64,000 bases of DNA from Paenibacillus chondroitinus NBRC 15376 (GCF_004000765.1 NZ_BILW01000033.1:1-64000), one strand, 5' to 3'; shown: positions 25,513-35,006, numbered from the stretch's first letter. The notes: generated by a model not told the origin, from the sequence alone. Program-made: numbers and translations.

Positions 25513-28500
25513 TTGCAAGCTTTAATTCAGGCTTTTTCTGCGGATACCGACTTTCAAACGATCGTGTCAGGCATCAGGTCCGAGATGAAAGAGCAGCTCG
25601 TTGCCGGACTTACCGGTTCCTCCAAGCAAGTGATGATCGCAACTCTTGCGCGAGAGCTAACGCGCCCGCTATTCATTGTTACTCATAATATGTTTGCCGC
25701 TCAAAAAATAGCGGAGGATTTGCTAGAATGCTTATCATCCGATGATGTTCTGCTCTATCCGTCGCAAGAGCTTCTGACAGCCGAAGAAGCAGCTTCCAGC
25801 CCGGAGATGCTGGCGCAACGTATTGACGTGCTCACGAAGCTGGCGGGCGGTTACCGCGGGATTGTGATTGCACCGTTCGCGGGCGTGCGCAGATTGCTTC
25901 CGATTAAGCAAGTGTTTGAAGAATCCCGAATAACTGTTAAAGTCGGAGATACTATTCAACTGGATGAGCTTCTCAGCACCTTATCGAATTTGGGCTATGA
26001 ACGCGTGGAGCGGGTTGAGACCAAAGGGGAGATGAGCGTTCGCGGCGGCATTCTGGACTTGTTTCCATTAACGTCGGAAAATGCGATCCGAATTGAGCTT
26101 TTTGATGTCGATGTAGACTCTATTCGTACTTTTGATGTGAGTGACCAGCGGTCAATAGATAAATTAACGTCGATTACGATTCCGCCATGCCGTGAGATTC
26201 AAGCGGATAGAAAGCGATTACAATCTGCTGCCCAGCATGCATATGAATTGCTGCAGGCTCAGCTGGAGAAGATGACCGACCGAACAGCCAAAGACAAGCT
26301 GCTTGAAGGGATCGGACACGACATTGAGCTGCTCCGCGAAGGGCAGACGTTCCCAGGCATTTATAAATATATTTCTCTTTTATATACGGAAAGACAGACC
26401 CTCATAGACTACATGCCTAAGGACGCTGTGCTGATTATCGACGAACCGGCTCGTTTGCTGGAGACCGCGAAGCAGCTTGAACGCGACGAGGCAGAGTGGA
26501 TGATGCATGCGCTGACAGAGGGGAAGAGCTTGCCGGCTTTTGTGCTGTCCAAATCTTACGAAACGCTGCTGCACCGCAGACCGTTTCCAACGTTATATCT
26601 CTCTCTATTTCTGCGTCAGGTCGTTGGGATTCAACCGCAAAATATCGTGAACTTCGTCAGTCGCGTGATGCAAAATTTCCATGGGCAGATGAATTTGCTC
26701 AAAGCGGAGATGGAACGCTGGAAGAAGAACGGGGCCAACGTCATTCTCCTCGCCAACGGCGAAGAACGTGCTGAACGGGTAAGGCGTGTTCTGAACGACT
26801 ACCAGATCGATGTGCCGGAAATTGTAGACGGGAATCTGCAAACAGGGTTTGAACTGCCTTCGATCCATTTGGTTGTCATTACGGAAGGCGAGATTTTCAC
26901 ACAGAAGCAGCGCAAAGCCCGTAAAGTGGAGAAGAAGCTGGAGAACGCCGAGCGGATCAAAAGCTATCAAGAGCTTAAAATTGGCGACTATGTTGTTCAT
27001 GTGAACCATGGGATCGGAAAATACGTCGGTATAGGTACGCTCGAAGTGGGCGGTATCCACAAAGATTATTTGCATATCATGTATGCCGGCGGCGATAAGC
27101 TGTCTGTGCCAATTGACCAGATTGATTTGATTCAGAAATATGTAGGTTCCGAAGAGAAGGAACCGAAGGTTTATAAGCTTGGCGGAGCCGATTGGGCGAG
27201 AGTGAAGAGCAAGGCAAGAGCATCCGTTAAGGATATTGCCGATGAGCTGATTAAGCTTTATGCGGAACGACAGGCTACGACAGGTTATGGATTTAGCAAA
27301 GACAGCTCCTACCAAAATGAGTTCGAAGCCATGTTCCCCTACGATGAAACAAGGGATCAGCTTCGTGCAATCGAAGAAATTAAGAACGACATGGAGAAAT
27401 CGCGTCCGATGGATCGCTTGCTTTGCGGCGACGTTGGTTACGGGAAGACCGAGGTTGCTGTTCGTGCGGCCTTTAAAGCGGCGATTGACGGGAAGCAGGT
27501 TGCGGTCTTGGTGCCGACAACGATTTTGGCGCAGCAGCACTACGAGACATTCCGCGAGCGTTTCTCCGGCTATCCGTTTAATGTGAGAGTGCTCAGCCGT
27601 TTCCGCTCCAAGAAAGAGCAGACGGAAGTCATGAAGGGCGTCAAAAAAGGAACAGTTGACGTTGTCATTGGAACACACCGATTGCTATCACAAGACGTGC
27701 AGTTCAAGGATCTGGGCCTGCTGATTGTCGATGAAGAACAGCGGTTTGGCGTGTCACACAAAGAGAAGCTGAAGCGGCTTAAGACGAACGTCGACGTGCT
27801 GACGCTGACAGCAACGCCAATTCCAAGGACGCTGCATATGTCTATGCTCGGCGTTCGGGACTTGTCTGTTATTGAAACACCGCCGGAAAATCGGTTCCCT
27901 GTTCAGACGTATGTGGTCGAATATGGCCCTACACTGGTTCGGGAAGCGATCGAGCGGGAGTTGGCGCGTGAAGGTCAAGTGTATTACCTTTACAACCGGG
28001 TTCAAGGGATTACGCAGATTGCCGATCAAATCTCGATGATGATACCGGATGCCCGTGTTACGGTTGCGCATGGCCAGATGGGCGAGCAGGAGCTTGAGAA
28101 AACGATCCTTGATTTCCTGGACGGCGAATACGACGTGCTTGTGAGTACGAGCATTATCGAGACGGGTGTCGATATTCCGAATGTCAACACGCTTATCGTT
28201 CATGATGCGGATAAAATGGGGCTTTCCCAGCTGTATCAGCTGCGCGGGCGCGTAGGGCGATCGAATCGCGTTGCGTATGCTTACTTCACGTATCAGCGGG
28301 ATAAAGTGCTCACAGAAGTAGCGGAGAAACGGCTTCAAGCGATTAAAGAGTTTACAGAACTTGGCTCAGGCTTTAAAATTGCGATGAGGGATTTGTCGAT
28401 TCGCGGTGCAGGGAACTTGCTGGGTGCCGAACAGCATGGTTTCATTGCTTCTGTAGGATTCGACCTCTACTCACAGATGTTAGCTGAAGAAATTGCAAAG

Positions 28501-29040
28501 CTGAAACTAGAAATAGATGGGGAAGCGGCCATCCCGGAACCGGAATGGAACACTTCCATCGATATACAATTGGATGCCTATCTGCCATCCGACTACATCT
28601 ACGACAGCATGCAAAAGATCGAGATTTACAAAAAAGTGGCCGCGATTCGCACGCTGGAAGAAGCGGCAGACCTGCATGATGAGCTCGTGGATCGTTTCGG
28701 AGATCTGCCGCAGGCCGTGTTTAACCTGCTGTCAGTGGCTCGACTGAAAGCATACGGTGCGGAGTACCGAATTGAAACGATTAGCCAAAAAGGGGATGAT
28801 TACCTAATCAAGGTGCATATTGACCAAAATGGCAGGCTGGATGGACAGAAGCTGCTTAATTTGTCCAAAGGCTTTGATAATCGGATCAAGCTCAATGCAG
28901 ACCCGCAGTTGCATATTGTTATTCGCTCCAAAGGTATGAAGCCAGAAGCTTCCATCGAGTTGGTGGAGAAGTTCTTGGTACAATATAAGGATGTTCTGAA
29001 AACGAAAGGGGAATTAAAGGATGTTGCCAAATCATACTAG
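25513..29040 (+). CDS. mfd: Transcription-repair coupling factor
   Basis: An 1175-residue ATP-dependent translocase that removes stalled RNA polymerase and recruits UvrA. It has the UvrB-like N-terminal module, the polymerase-interacting domain near residues 490-560 (YKELKIGDYVVHVNHGIGKY-type), the superfamily 2 motor with Walker A GDVGYGKTE, Walker B VDEEQRFG and motif VI QLRGRVGRS, and the C-terminal TRCF domain. A TTG start follows GAGGAG. The 3' end overlaps the next gene by 20 bases. Confidence 0.97.
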   Translation: MQALIQAFSADTDFQTIVSGIRSEMKEQLVAGLTGSSKQVMIATLARELTRPLFIVTHNMFAAQKIAEDLLECLSSDDVLLYPSQELLTAEEAASSPEMLAQRIDVLTKLAGGYRGIVIAPFAGVRRLLPIKQVFEESRITVKVGDTIQLDELLSTLSNLGYERVERVETKGEMSVRGGILDLFPLTSENAIRIELFDVDVDSIRTFDVSDQRSIDKLTSITIPPCREIQADRKRLQSAAQHAYELLQAQLEKMTDRTAKDKLLEGIGHDIELLREGQTFPGIYKYISLLYTERQTLIDYMPKDAVLIIDEPARLLETAKQLERDEAEWMMHALTEGKSLPAFVLSKSYETLLHRRPFPTLYLSLFLRQVVGIQPQNIVNFVSRVMQNFHGQMNLLKAEMERWKKNGANVILLANGEERAERVRRVLNDYQIDVPEIVDGNLQTGFELPSIHLVVITEGEIFTQKQRKARKVEKKLENAERIKSYQELKIGDYVVHVNHGIGKYVGIGTLEVGGIHKDYLHIMYAGGDKLSVPIDQIDLIQKYVGSEEKEPKVYKLGGADWARVKSKARASVKDIADELIKLYAERQATTGYGFSKDSSYQNEFEAMFPYDETRDQLRAIEEIKNDMEKSRPMDRLLCGDVGYGKTEVAVRAAFKAAIDGKQVAVLVPTTILAQQHYETFRERFSGYPFNVRVLSRFRSKKEQTEVMKGVKKGTVDVVIGTHRLLSQDVQFKDLGLLIVDEEQRFGVSHKEKLKRLKTNVDVLTLTATPIPRTLHMSMLGVRDLSVIETPPENRFPVQTYVVEYGPTLVREAIERELAREGQVYYLYNRVQGITQIADQISMMIPDARVTVAHGQMGEQELEKTILDFLDGEYDVLVSTSIIETGVDIPNVNTLIVHDADKMGLSQLYQLRGRVGRSNRVAYAYFTYQRDKVLTEVAEKRLQAIKEFTELGSGFKIAMRDLSIRGAGNLLGAEQHGFIASVGFDLYSQMLAEEIAKLKLEIDGEAAIPEPEWNTSIDIQLDAYLPSDYIYDSMQKIEIYKKVAAIRTLEEAADLHDELVDRFGDLPQAVFNLLSVARLKAYGAEYRIETISQKGDDYLIKVHIDQNGRLDGQKLLNLSKGFDNRIKLNADPQLHIVIRSKGMKPEASIELVEKFLVQYKDVLKTKGELKDVAKSY

Positions 29041-30127
29041 CAAACGACTTTTTTCTAAAAAATGGATATTAAGCATGGTAGCATTGCTTGTTGCATTTTC
29101 CGTATTAAGTGCTTGTGGAAGCAAAAAGGAGGGTGCAGCAACCGCTTCACCTTCCCCGTCTGCAGCAGCAACAGCAACAGGTAATCCGGCTGACGTGATT
29201 GCGACTTACAAAGAAGGCGGCAAAATTACGCGCGGTGAATTCGATTCTTTCATCAACGTGAACAAAATGTTCTCGCCACAATTGGCGCAATTCATGACAG
29301 ACCCGGCGTTTCAACAAGATATGTTGAAGCAAATGGTGACTTTCCGCGTGTTGTCTGCGAAAGCGGATGACAAAGTAAAAGCGGATGCTGACAAACAAGT
29401 CACTGAGCAAATGAAAGCTATCACGGATTACTTCGGTAAACAAGAAGGCGGAATGGACAAGCAGTTGAAAGACAATGGTATCGAACTGAAAGATATCGAG
29501 TCTTTGATGAAAATGAGCTTCTACACAATGGGCAGCATGGAAAGCAAAATCACGGACAAAGCTGTTCAAGATTCCTATAACGAGCAAGCAGCTGCACATG
29601 CATTTGATATCGCAACAGTTAGCCACATTCTGATCTCCTTGAAGGACGCAGCTACTCAGAAAGATCTGCGCACGAAGGATGAAGCTTTGGCAAGAGCGAA
29701 AGAAGTTAAAGGCAAATTGGATAGCGGCGGAGATTTCGCGGCTCTAGCAAAAGAGTATTCCGATGATCCAGGTTCCAAAGATGCTGGCGGTACTTACAAA
29801 GATGCAGACATCAACCAATGGGTGCCTGAATTTAAAGAAGCGGCAAGCACACTTCCTTTGAACAAAATTTCCGATCCTGTTGAATCCTCCTTTGGTTACC
29901 ACGTGATGAAAGTGGAATCCAGAAGCACGAAACAGCTTGATGACACGCTTAAAACACAAATCAAATCTCAGCTTGCGGAGAAATCCCTTTCTGAGTTCGC
30001 AGAGAAAGAATACCCGAACTTGATCGAAACGAATAACTTGCCTAAACCGGAAGCAAGCCCAGCTCCAGCGGCAAGCCCTGCTGCAAGTCCAGCAGCTAGC
30101 CCTGCAGCAAGCCCGGCGGCAAAGTAA
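29021..30127 (+). CDS. PrsA-like peptidyl-prolyl isomerase lipoprotein
   Basis: A 368-residue foldase. A lipoprotein signal ends in the lipobox LSAC near residue 32, followed by an Ala/Ser/Pro/Thr linker. The middle resembles the SurA/PrsA N-terminal region, and a parvulin rotamase domain lies near residues 195-300 (VSHILISLKD, FAALAKEYSDDPGS, SSFGYHVMKVES). The tail is a tandem Ala-Ser-Pro-Ala repeat. It probably assists folding of exported proteins outside the membrane. It overlaps mfd by 20 bases, suggesting coupling; B. subtilis has no such gene here. Confidence 0.88.
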   Translation: MLPNHTSKRLFSKKWILSMVALLVAFSVLSACGSKKEGAATASPSPSAAATATGNPADVIATYKEGGKITRGEFDSFINVNKMFSPQLAQFMTDPAFQQDMLKQMVTFRVLSAKADDKVKADADKQVTEQMKAITDYFGKQEGGMDKQLKDNGIELKDIESLMKMSFYTMGSMESKITDKAVQDSYNEQAAAHAFDIATVSHILISLKDAATQKDLRTKDEALARAKEVKGKLDSGGDFAALAKEYSDDPGSKDAGGTYKDADINQWVPEFKEAASTLPLNKISDPVESSFGYHVMKVESRSTKQLDDTLKTQIKSQLAEKSLSEFAEKEYPNLIETNNLPKPEASPAPAASPAASPAASPAASPAAK

Positions 30128-30135
30128 GAACTTAC

Positions 30136-30167
30136 CAGGATGTCCGAATATGGACATCCTGTTTTTA
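30136..30167 (+). terminator. Terminator after the PrsA-like gene
   Basis: Perfect ten-base-pair stem CAGGATGTCC / GGACATCCTG followed by TTTTT. Confidence 0.85.
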
Positions 30168-30247
30168 TTTGTTATTTTTGGACAACATAATCACAGCAGG
30201 GTGCAATGCAAAGCTACATAAAGAAAAATTCCTTAGCAGAAGCGACT

Positions 30248-30277
30248 GCATAGAAGATTGGGAAGTGAAGAATACTA
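30248..30277 (+). promoter_or_regulatory. Putative sigma-G promoter of spoVT
   Basis: GCATA, 18 bases, AATACTA: the -35 and spacing fit sigma-G and the -10 has one mismatch to CATACTA. spoVT is a sigma-G gene in B. subtilis. The leader would be about 95 bases. Confidence 0.45.
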
Positions 30278-30377
30278 TGGATAGAATTCAAGTTCCCACC
30301 AAAACCCGATCTAGCATACAAGATTTCATGCTCCTGTCGTATCTAATTCTTGAGCGGAAAGTGAGGCATCTAGAGGT

Positions 30378-30920
30378 ATGAAAGCAACTGGAATTGTCCG
30401 TCGGATAGATGATTTAGGGAGAGTTGTTATTCCCAAGGAAATACGACGCACACTGCGAATTCGCGAAGGCGACCCTTTGGAAATTTTCGTTGATCGCGAT
30501 GGTGAAGTGATTCTGAAGAAATATTCGCCAATTGGAGAGCTCGGTGATTTTGCTAAGGAGTACGCAGAGTCGTTGTTTGAGAGTACGAATCATGTTGCCA
30601 TGATTTCAGACCGTGACACGATTATTGCTATGGCTGGTGGGTCCAAAAAGGATTTCTTAGAAAAATCAGTGGGGTCCATTATTGAATCCTGTATGGAAAG
30701 CCGCAAACCAATTTTGGAGAGCAACTCCGGGCAGTTTGAGATTATCAAGGATATGAATGAGACGTTCTCTTCTTTCGTCGCTGCGCCGATTGTGGCGGGG
30801 GGCGATCCAATTGGCTCCGTTATTTTGATCTCGAAAGACGAGAGCGTAAAAATGGGGAACATGGAAGTGAAGATGGTAGAAACAGCGGCTGGTTTTCTGG
30901 CGAAACAGATGGAACAATAG
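30378..30920 (+). CDS. spoVT: Stage V sporulation regulator SpoVT
   Basis: A 180-residue forespore transcription factor. The N-terminal AbrB-like DNA-binding domain (ATGIVRRIDDLGRVVIPKEI) is joined to a C-terminal GAF-like domain (about residues 55-178). SpoVT modulates sigma-G-dependent genes and affects germination properties. Order mfd-spoVT is conserved with one gene inserted. Confidence 0.97.
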   Translation: MKATGIVRRIDDLGRVVIPKEIRRTLRIREGDPLEIFVDRDGEVILKKYSPIGELGDFAKEYAESLFESTNHVAMISDRDTIIAMAGGSKKDFLEKSVGSIIESCMESRKPILESNSGQFEIIKDMNETFSSFVAAPIVAGGDPIGSVILISKDESVKMGNMEVKMVETAAGFLAKQMEQ

Positions 30921-30937
30921 AAAAAATAATAAAACAC

Positions 30938-30987
30938 AAAGGCTTCCTTACTGAGGTGATGTTCATCTGTAAGAGAAGCTTTTTTTG
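30938..30987 (+). terminator. Terminator after spoVT
   Basis: GGCTTC-CTTAC and GTAAG-a-GAAGC arms, followed by TTTTTTT. Confidence 0.7.
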
Positions 30988-31051
30988 TCTGCAAAGAGCT
31001 ATTTCGTTATAATACGTGTATAGGTATCACATCAGGCAGAGGAGAAATAGG

Positions 31052-32758
31052 ATGGGGGAAACCGGCAAGGGGCATCACATGGATCGCGAAGAGCTCCATC
31101 AGAATGCCGGAAAACAGGGGACAGTCAAGCTGTTAAAAGGGGCTGCGGTTCTGGGCGCGGCGGCTGTGCTTTCGAAGTTACTGGGCACATTGCAAAAAAT
31201 ACCGCTGCAAAATGTAGCGGGAGATGCCGCTTTTGGCATCTATAATGCGATTTATCCGCTTTATATTTTGATTTTATTTGCGGCTACGGCAGGGTTTCCT
31301 GTCGCTGTTTCCAAGTTTGTGGCGGAGAGTGTCATTCACGGCGATCATCGTGAGGCGAAACGCATCGCCCGCATATCGGGAACAGTGCTGCTAGGCAGCG
31401 GAATCGTTTTGTTCGTGCTGCTGTATTTTGGAGCGGGCGAGATTGCCGGTTGGATTGGGATTCAGCAGACGGAGAAGGCGATTCGAAGCGTTTCCTTTGC
31501 CCTGCTTTTAGCCCCCACGCTTGCGGTACTGCGCGGTTATTTTCAGGGGTATCAAAACATGCTGCCAACCGCGGTCTCCCAAGTCATAGAGCAGCTGATT
31601 CGGGTTATGACGATGGTTGCTTTGCTGCTTTATTTGGCGGCACTTGATTATGATGAGGAGTGGATTGCGGCAGGAGCGACTTTCGGTTCCGTTACCGGTG
31701 CAGCCGCAGGGTTAGTGGTTATGTATGTATATTGGCGAAAAGCGATGCGGAATCTGAGTGATTCGGAGGAGCAGGAGGATGGAGGCAGTCCTAAAGCTCA
31801 CCCCCTGTCCACTGGGCAGTGGGTGAGACGGATTGCAGCATATGCGATTCCTGTCTGTTTAGGAGCGATCGTAGTGCCGCTTCTGACTTTGGTCGACACG
31901 TTTACGATGCCGCGGCTGCTCGAAGCTTCGCAAGGCAGCGAGCTTGAGGCTATGCGGCAGTTTGGTTTGTATAACCGCGGCTTGCCGCTCGTCCAGCTTG
32001 TTGTGATGGTGGCCTCGTCAATGTCCGCTGTCCTCGTTCCTGCGATGGCGGATGCGAAGGCAAGAGGGCTGGCCGATGTCATGCGCTCTCGCGCGGAAAT
32101 GTCCATCCGGCTCTCATGGCTTATTGGATTGGGCGCCTCGTTTGGACTCGCATTTGCCGCGGTGCCGATCAATATCATGCTGTATAAAAACAATGAGGCA
32201 AGCCTAACAATGGCCGTGCTGGCGTTCACGGCCTTGTTCAGCACGCTGAACGCGGTCTCCGCCAGCGTGCTGCAAGGGGCGGGCGCGATTCACACGCCGG
32301 CGCAGGCCTTGCTCGTTGCCATCGTGCTGAAAGCACTCGGCAACGTCGTACTCATGCCCCGCTGGGGCATCGAAGGCGCCGCGCTCAGCGCGGTCATCGC
32401 CTACGCCGCTGCGGCGGGGCTGAATCTGGTGCAGCTGCGCCGCTGCACCGGGGCGCGCTTCGCGCTGCGGCCGTACGTCATCGCACCCACGCTGGGCGTG
32501 GTGGCGATGGGCGTCTGCCTCGCAGCGCTGCAGCTGCTGGCCATGCCCGCTGTGGCGGCATGGCACGTGCCTGAGCGATTGAGCGCGAGCGCAATCGCTT
32601 TGGTTGGGGTAGCCGGCGGCGCGGCCGTCTACGGGCTTGCGCTGCTGCGCAGCGGCAGCATCAGCCGCGAGGAGCTGCGGCTGATGCCGGAGCTGGACCG
32701 GAAGCTGGCGCCGGTCCTGGCTCGAATTTGGCCGGCGGGGCGTTCGGCCGGCCGGTAG
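31052..32758 (+). CDS. SpoVB/MurJ-type polysaccharide flippase (YabM)
   Basis: A 568-residue MOP-superfamily membrane protein with about 14 hydrophobic spans; the N-terminal ALGAAAVLSKLLGTLQKIPL-like region and TAGFPVAVSKFVAE are typical of the SpoVB/YabM/YtgP group. These move lipid-linked sugars, such as lipid II or spore-cortex precursors, across the membrane. The start after GAGGAG is preferred; MDREELH at 31079, behind AAGGGG, is an alternative. The last 550 bases are strongly GC-rich. It takes the position of B. subtilis yabM. Confidence 0.87.
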   Translation: MGETGKGHHMDREELHQNAGKQGTVKLLKGAAVLGAAAVLSKLLGTLQKIPLQNVAGDAAFGIYNAIYPLYILILFAATAGFPVAVSKFVAESVIHGDHREAKRIARISGTVLLGSGIVLFVLLYFGAGEIAGWIGIQQTEKAIRSVSFALLLAPTLAVLRGYFQGYQNMLPTAVSQVIEQLIRVMTMVALLLYLAALDYDEEWIAAGATFGSVTGAAAGLVVMYVYWRKAMRNLSDSEEQEDGGSPKAHPLSTGQWVRRIAAYAIPVCLGAIVVPLLTLVDTFTMPRLLEASQGSELEAMRQFGLYNRGLPLVQLVVMVASSMSAVLVPAMADAKARGLADVMRSRAEMSIRLSWLIGLGASFGLAFAAVPINIMLYKNNEASLTMAVLAFTALFSTLNAVSASVLQGAGAIHTPAQALLVAIVLKALGNVVLMPRWGIEGAALSAVIAYAAAAGLNLVQLRRCTGARFALRPYVIAPTLGVVAMGVCLAALQLLAMPAVAAWHVPERLSASAIALVGVAGGAAVYGLALLRSGSISREELRLMPELDRKLAPVLARIWPAGRSAGR

Positions 32759-32804
32759 GGCCTTGGCTTGTGAGCCTGTATGAATGAGCTGAAGCCTAAT
32801 CCTT

Positions 32805-32995
32805 GCTGTATGTTGCACAACATACAATGATTTTGCCCTTAAAAAGCAGCTCGGTGCTCCTATATTGTATTTTGTGCAACGATTTGAGCAAAATGGCTGC
32901 ATTTTATGGAGAAGAGCTTCAAATGGTTGTACTTCGTACAATATAGATAACTTGAATTCTTGAAAAAAGACGAAATGCTTGCACAACATACAACA
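32805..32995. repeat. Intergenic element with four copies of a 15-bp TTGTA-N5-TGCAA-type motif
   Basis: Copies at 32813-32827 and 32979-32993 (TTGCACAACATACAA, identical) and, in the other orientation, at 32865-32879 (TTGTATTTTGTGCAA) and 32927-32941 (TTGTACTTCGTACAA). Start-to-start distances are 52, 62 and 52 bases. The outer pair and inner pair make the whole element roughly symmetrical. The first copy lies within a nine-base-pair dyad. No protein-coding content is supported. Probably a dispersed intergenic repeat. Confidence 0.6.
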
Positions 32996-33047
32996 TAGCT
33001 CGCAGGCTTGCTCTCAGATAACAAACATATTTCAGGAGGTGCCATCC

Positions 33048-34565
33048 ATGTCAACTCAAGCTCAAATAACTGTCCTCGGACTCGGAACGGGAGACGAAGA
33101 CCAGCTCACACTCGGTGTCTGGAAAAAGCTCCAAAGTGCAGCAAAATCACAAGCAGCGCTCTATTTGCGCACGGAGGACCATCCGATGGTCCGTATGCTG
33201 GACAGCAATCAAATCCCTTACCAAACTTTTGACGCCAACTATGTGGCACATCAAAGCTTTGAGGGTGTTTATGAATCTATTGCGGAGTCACTTATTCAAT
33301 CTGCCAAAGACTCATCCACTGAGGTCATCTATGCTGTTCCCGGTCACCCCATGGTGGCGGAGTACACGGTACAGCTTTTGAAGCAGCGGTGTCCGGAAGA
33401 AGGGATCTCGCTACAAGTCTTGGGGGGAGAAAGCTTTCTGGATCAGGCATTTTTACGCTTTGGCTTTGATCCGATCGATGGATTTCAGCTGCTTGATGCG
33501 ACCAGTCTCAGCCGCTATGCGCTAAATCCGCAGATGCATACAATTATTGGGCAGGTCTATGATACCTACACTGCGTCAGACCTCAAGATTTCTCTCATGG
33601 ATACATACCCGGATGAATATCGCGTTGTTGTGGGCCACTCCCTGGGTGTGGCGGGTGCCGAGCAGATCATTGAAGTGCCGCTGCATGAGCTGGATCATGT
33701 GAAAGGTTACGGCAATTTGTCGCTTGTTTGGGTGCCGAAGAGCGAAGAGGACGAGGTCCGCTATAGGACTTTTGGCCGATTGCATGAAATTGTGCAAATT
33801 CTTCGGAGTCCAGAGGGCTGTCCTTGGGATCGCGAGCAGACGCATGCCAGCCTCCGCAAAAATCTCATAGAAGAAGCTTACGAAGTGCTGGAAACGATCG
33901 ATGAAGATGATCCTGAGCACATGTGCGAAGAATTGGGAGATTTGCTGCTGCAAGTTATGCTCCATGCCCAGATGGAAGAGGAGATCGGGACATTCACTGT
34001 GTATGACGTGATTGCTACGCTGAATGAGAAGCTCATTCGCCGCCATCCGCACGTATTCGGGAACAACAAAGCGGAAGATGCCGATGAGGCACTTGTGAAC
34101 TGGAATGCGATGAAGGCCGAAGAGAAGCGGAAGAAAGGCATCGACGTGACGAAGCAATCGGTCCTGGACGGCGTTCCAAGAGACTTGCCGGGGCTCATGA
34201 AGGCTTTGAAGCTGCAGAAGAAGGCGGCTACTGTCGGCTTTGATTGGTCTGAGCTGCGAGAGGTGCTTGGGAAGCTGGATGAAGAGCTGGTCGAACTGCG
34301 TGAGGCTATCGACAATACGTCGGAAGAAGCGGCTCAAGATCGGCTTGAGGAGCTTGGGGATGTGCTTTTTTCTATTGTAAATGTTGCTAGATTCCTCAAA
34401 ATTGATCCGGAAGAAGCTATTGCGCACACAAATCGCAAATTTATTCAAAGATTTTCATATATGGAAGATCAGCTACGTTTAAAAGGGCTTTCTTTTGAAC
34501 AAACTGGGTTATCAGAGATGGAAAATTATTGGCAGGAAGCAAAAAAAGTTACAAAACTTCGCTAG
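33048..34565 (+). CDS. yabN: YabN: SAM-methylase-like domain fused to MazG NTP pyrophosphohydrolase
   Basis: A 505-residue fusion. Residues 1-220 form a tetrapyrrole (corrin/porphyrin) methylase-like domain (ITVLGLGTGDEDQL, YAVPGHPMVAEYTV). The C-terminal half carries two MazG modules with the metal-binding pattern EEAYEVLETIDEDDPEHMCEELGD-like and DEELVELREAI/EELGDVLFSIVNVAR. MazG proteins hydrolyse house-cleaning NTPs. TCAGGAGGTG precedes the ATG; 23 upstream codons in frame lie inside the intergenic repeat. Confidence 0.93.
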   Translation: MSTQAQITVLGLGTGDEDQLTLGVWKKLQSAAKSQAALYLRTEDHPMVRMLDSNQIPYQTFDANYVAHQSFEGVYESIAESLIQSAKDSSTEVIYAVPGHPMVAEYTVQLLKQRCPEEGISLQVLGGESFLDQAFLRFGFDPIDGFQLLDATSLSRYALNPQMHTIIGQVYDTYTASDLKISLMDTYPDEYRVVVGHSLGVAGAEQIIEVPLHELDHVKGYGNLSLVWVPKSEEDEVRYRTFGRLHEIVQILRSPEGCPWDREQTHASLRKNLIEEAYEVLETIDEDDPEHMCEELGDLLLQVMLHAQMEEEIGTFTVYDVIATLNEKLIRRHPHVFGNNKAEDADEALVNWNAMKAEEKRKKGIDVTKQSVLDGVPRDLPGLMKALKLQKKAATVGFDWSELREVLGKLDEELVELREAIDNTSEEAAQDRLEELGDVLFSIVNVARFLKIDPEEAIAHTNRKFIQRFSYMEDQLRLKGLSFEQTGLSEMENYWQEAKKVTKLR

Positions 34566-34645
34566 TAATAGAAGGAATTTGACGAAAAAAGAAGAATACT
34601 AAGTTTGGTGTAAGGTTGAATATGGAAATTTACTAGTAGGGATAT

Positions 34646-34660
34646 TTGAACATCGTTCAA
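34646..34660 (+). promoter_or_regulatory. Inverted repeat upstream of HU gene
   Basis: TTGAAC-atc-GTTCAA, a perfect six-base dyad 74 bases before the HU start. It could be an operator or chance; no promoter hexamers could be assigned confidently in this gap. Confidence 0.3.
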
Positions 34661-34733
34661 AGTCTCTCAGCTTTGCGAATTTTGGTACATAGAAGACATG
34701 ATCTTCAACTATTTTTGGGAGGTAACAAATCAC

Positions 34734-35006
34734 ATGAACAAAACGGATTTAATCAACAACATTGCAGAAAAAAGCGGACTAACTAAGAAAGACGTAGAAG
34801 TTGTACTTAACGGATTCCTTGGTGAAGTTACAGACGCTCTTTCATCCGGAGATAAAGTTCAATTAATCGGTTTCGGAACTTTCGAAACTCGCAAACGTTC
34901 CGGTCGTACAGGCCGTAACCCACAAACTGGTAACCCAATCGTGATCGCGGAATCCAACGTTCCAGCTTTCAAAGCGGGTAACAAGCTTAAAGACGCTGTA
35001 AAATAA
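34734..35006 (+). CDS. hup: DNA-binding protein HU
   Basis: A 90-residue nucleoid protein with the HU signature GFGTFETRKRSGRTGRNPQTGNPI and the DNA-bending beta arm. GGGAGGTAAC lies upstream of the ATG; 12 codons upstream in frame are not used. It shares its last stop base with the rqcP start. B. subtilis hbs is elsewhere, so its place between yabN and rqcP is a lineage feature. Confidence 0.96.
   Translation: MNKTDLINNIAEKSGLTKKDVEVVLNGFLGEVTDALSSGDKVQLIGFGTFETRKRSGRTGRNPQTGNPIVIAESNVPAFKAGNKLKDAVK

Noticed and set aside
26605-27678. 357-codon minus-strand frame inside mfd
   Set aside because: It lies wholly within mfd, whose motor motifs are intact; no ribosome binding site or recognisable domain. 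A shadow frame.
32204-32989. 261-codon minus-strand frame across the 3' end of yabM and the intergenic repeat
   Set aside because: Its first part translates the repeat element and the rest is antisense to the GC-rich end of yabM; no start signal.
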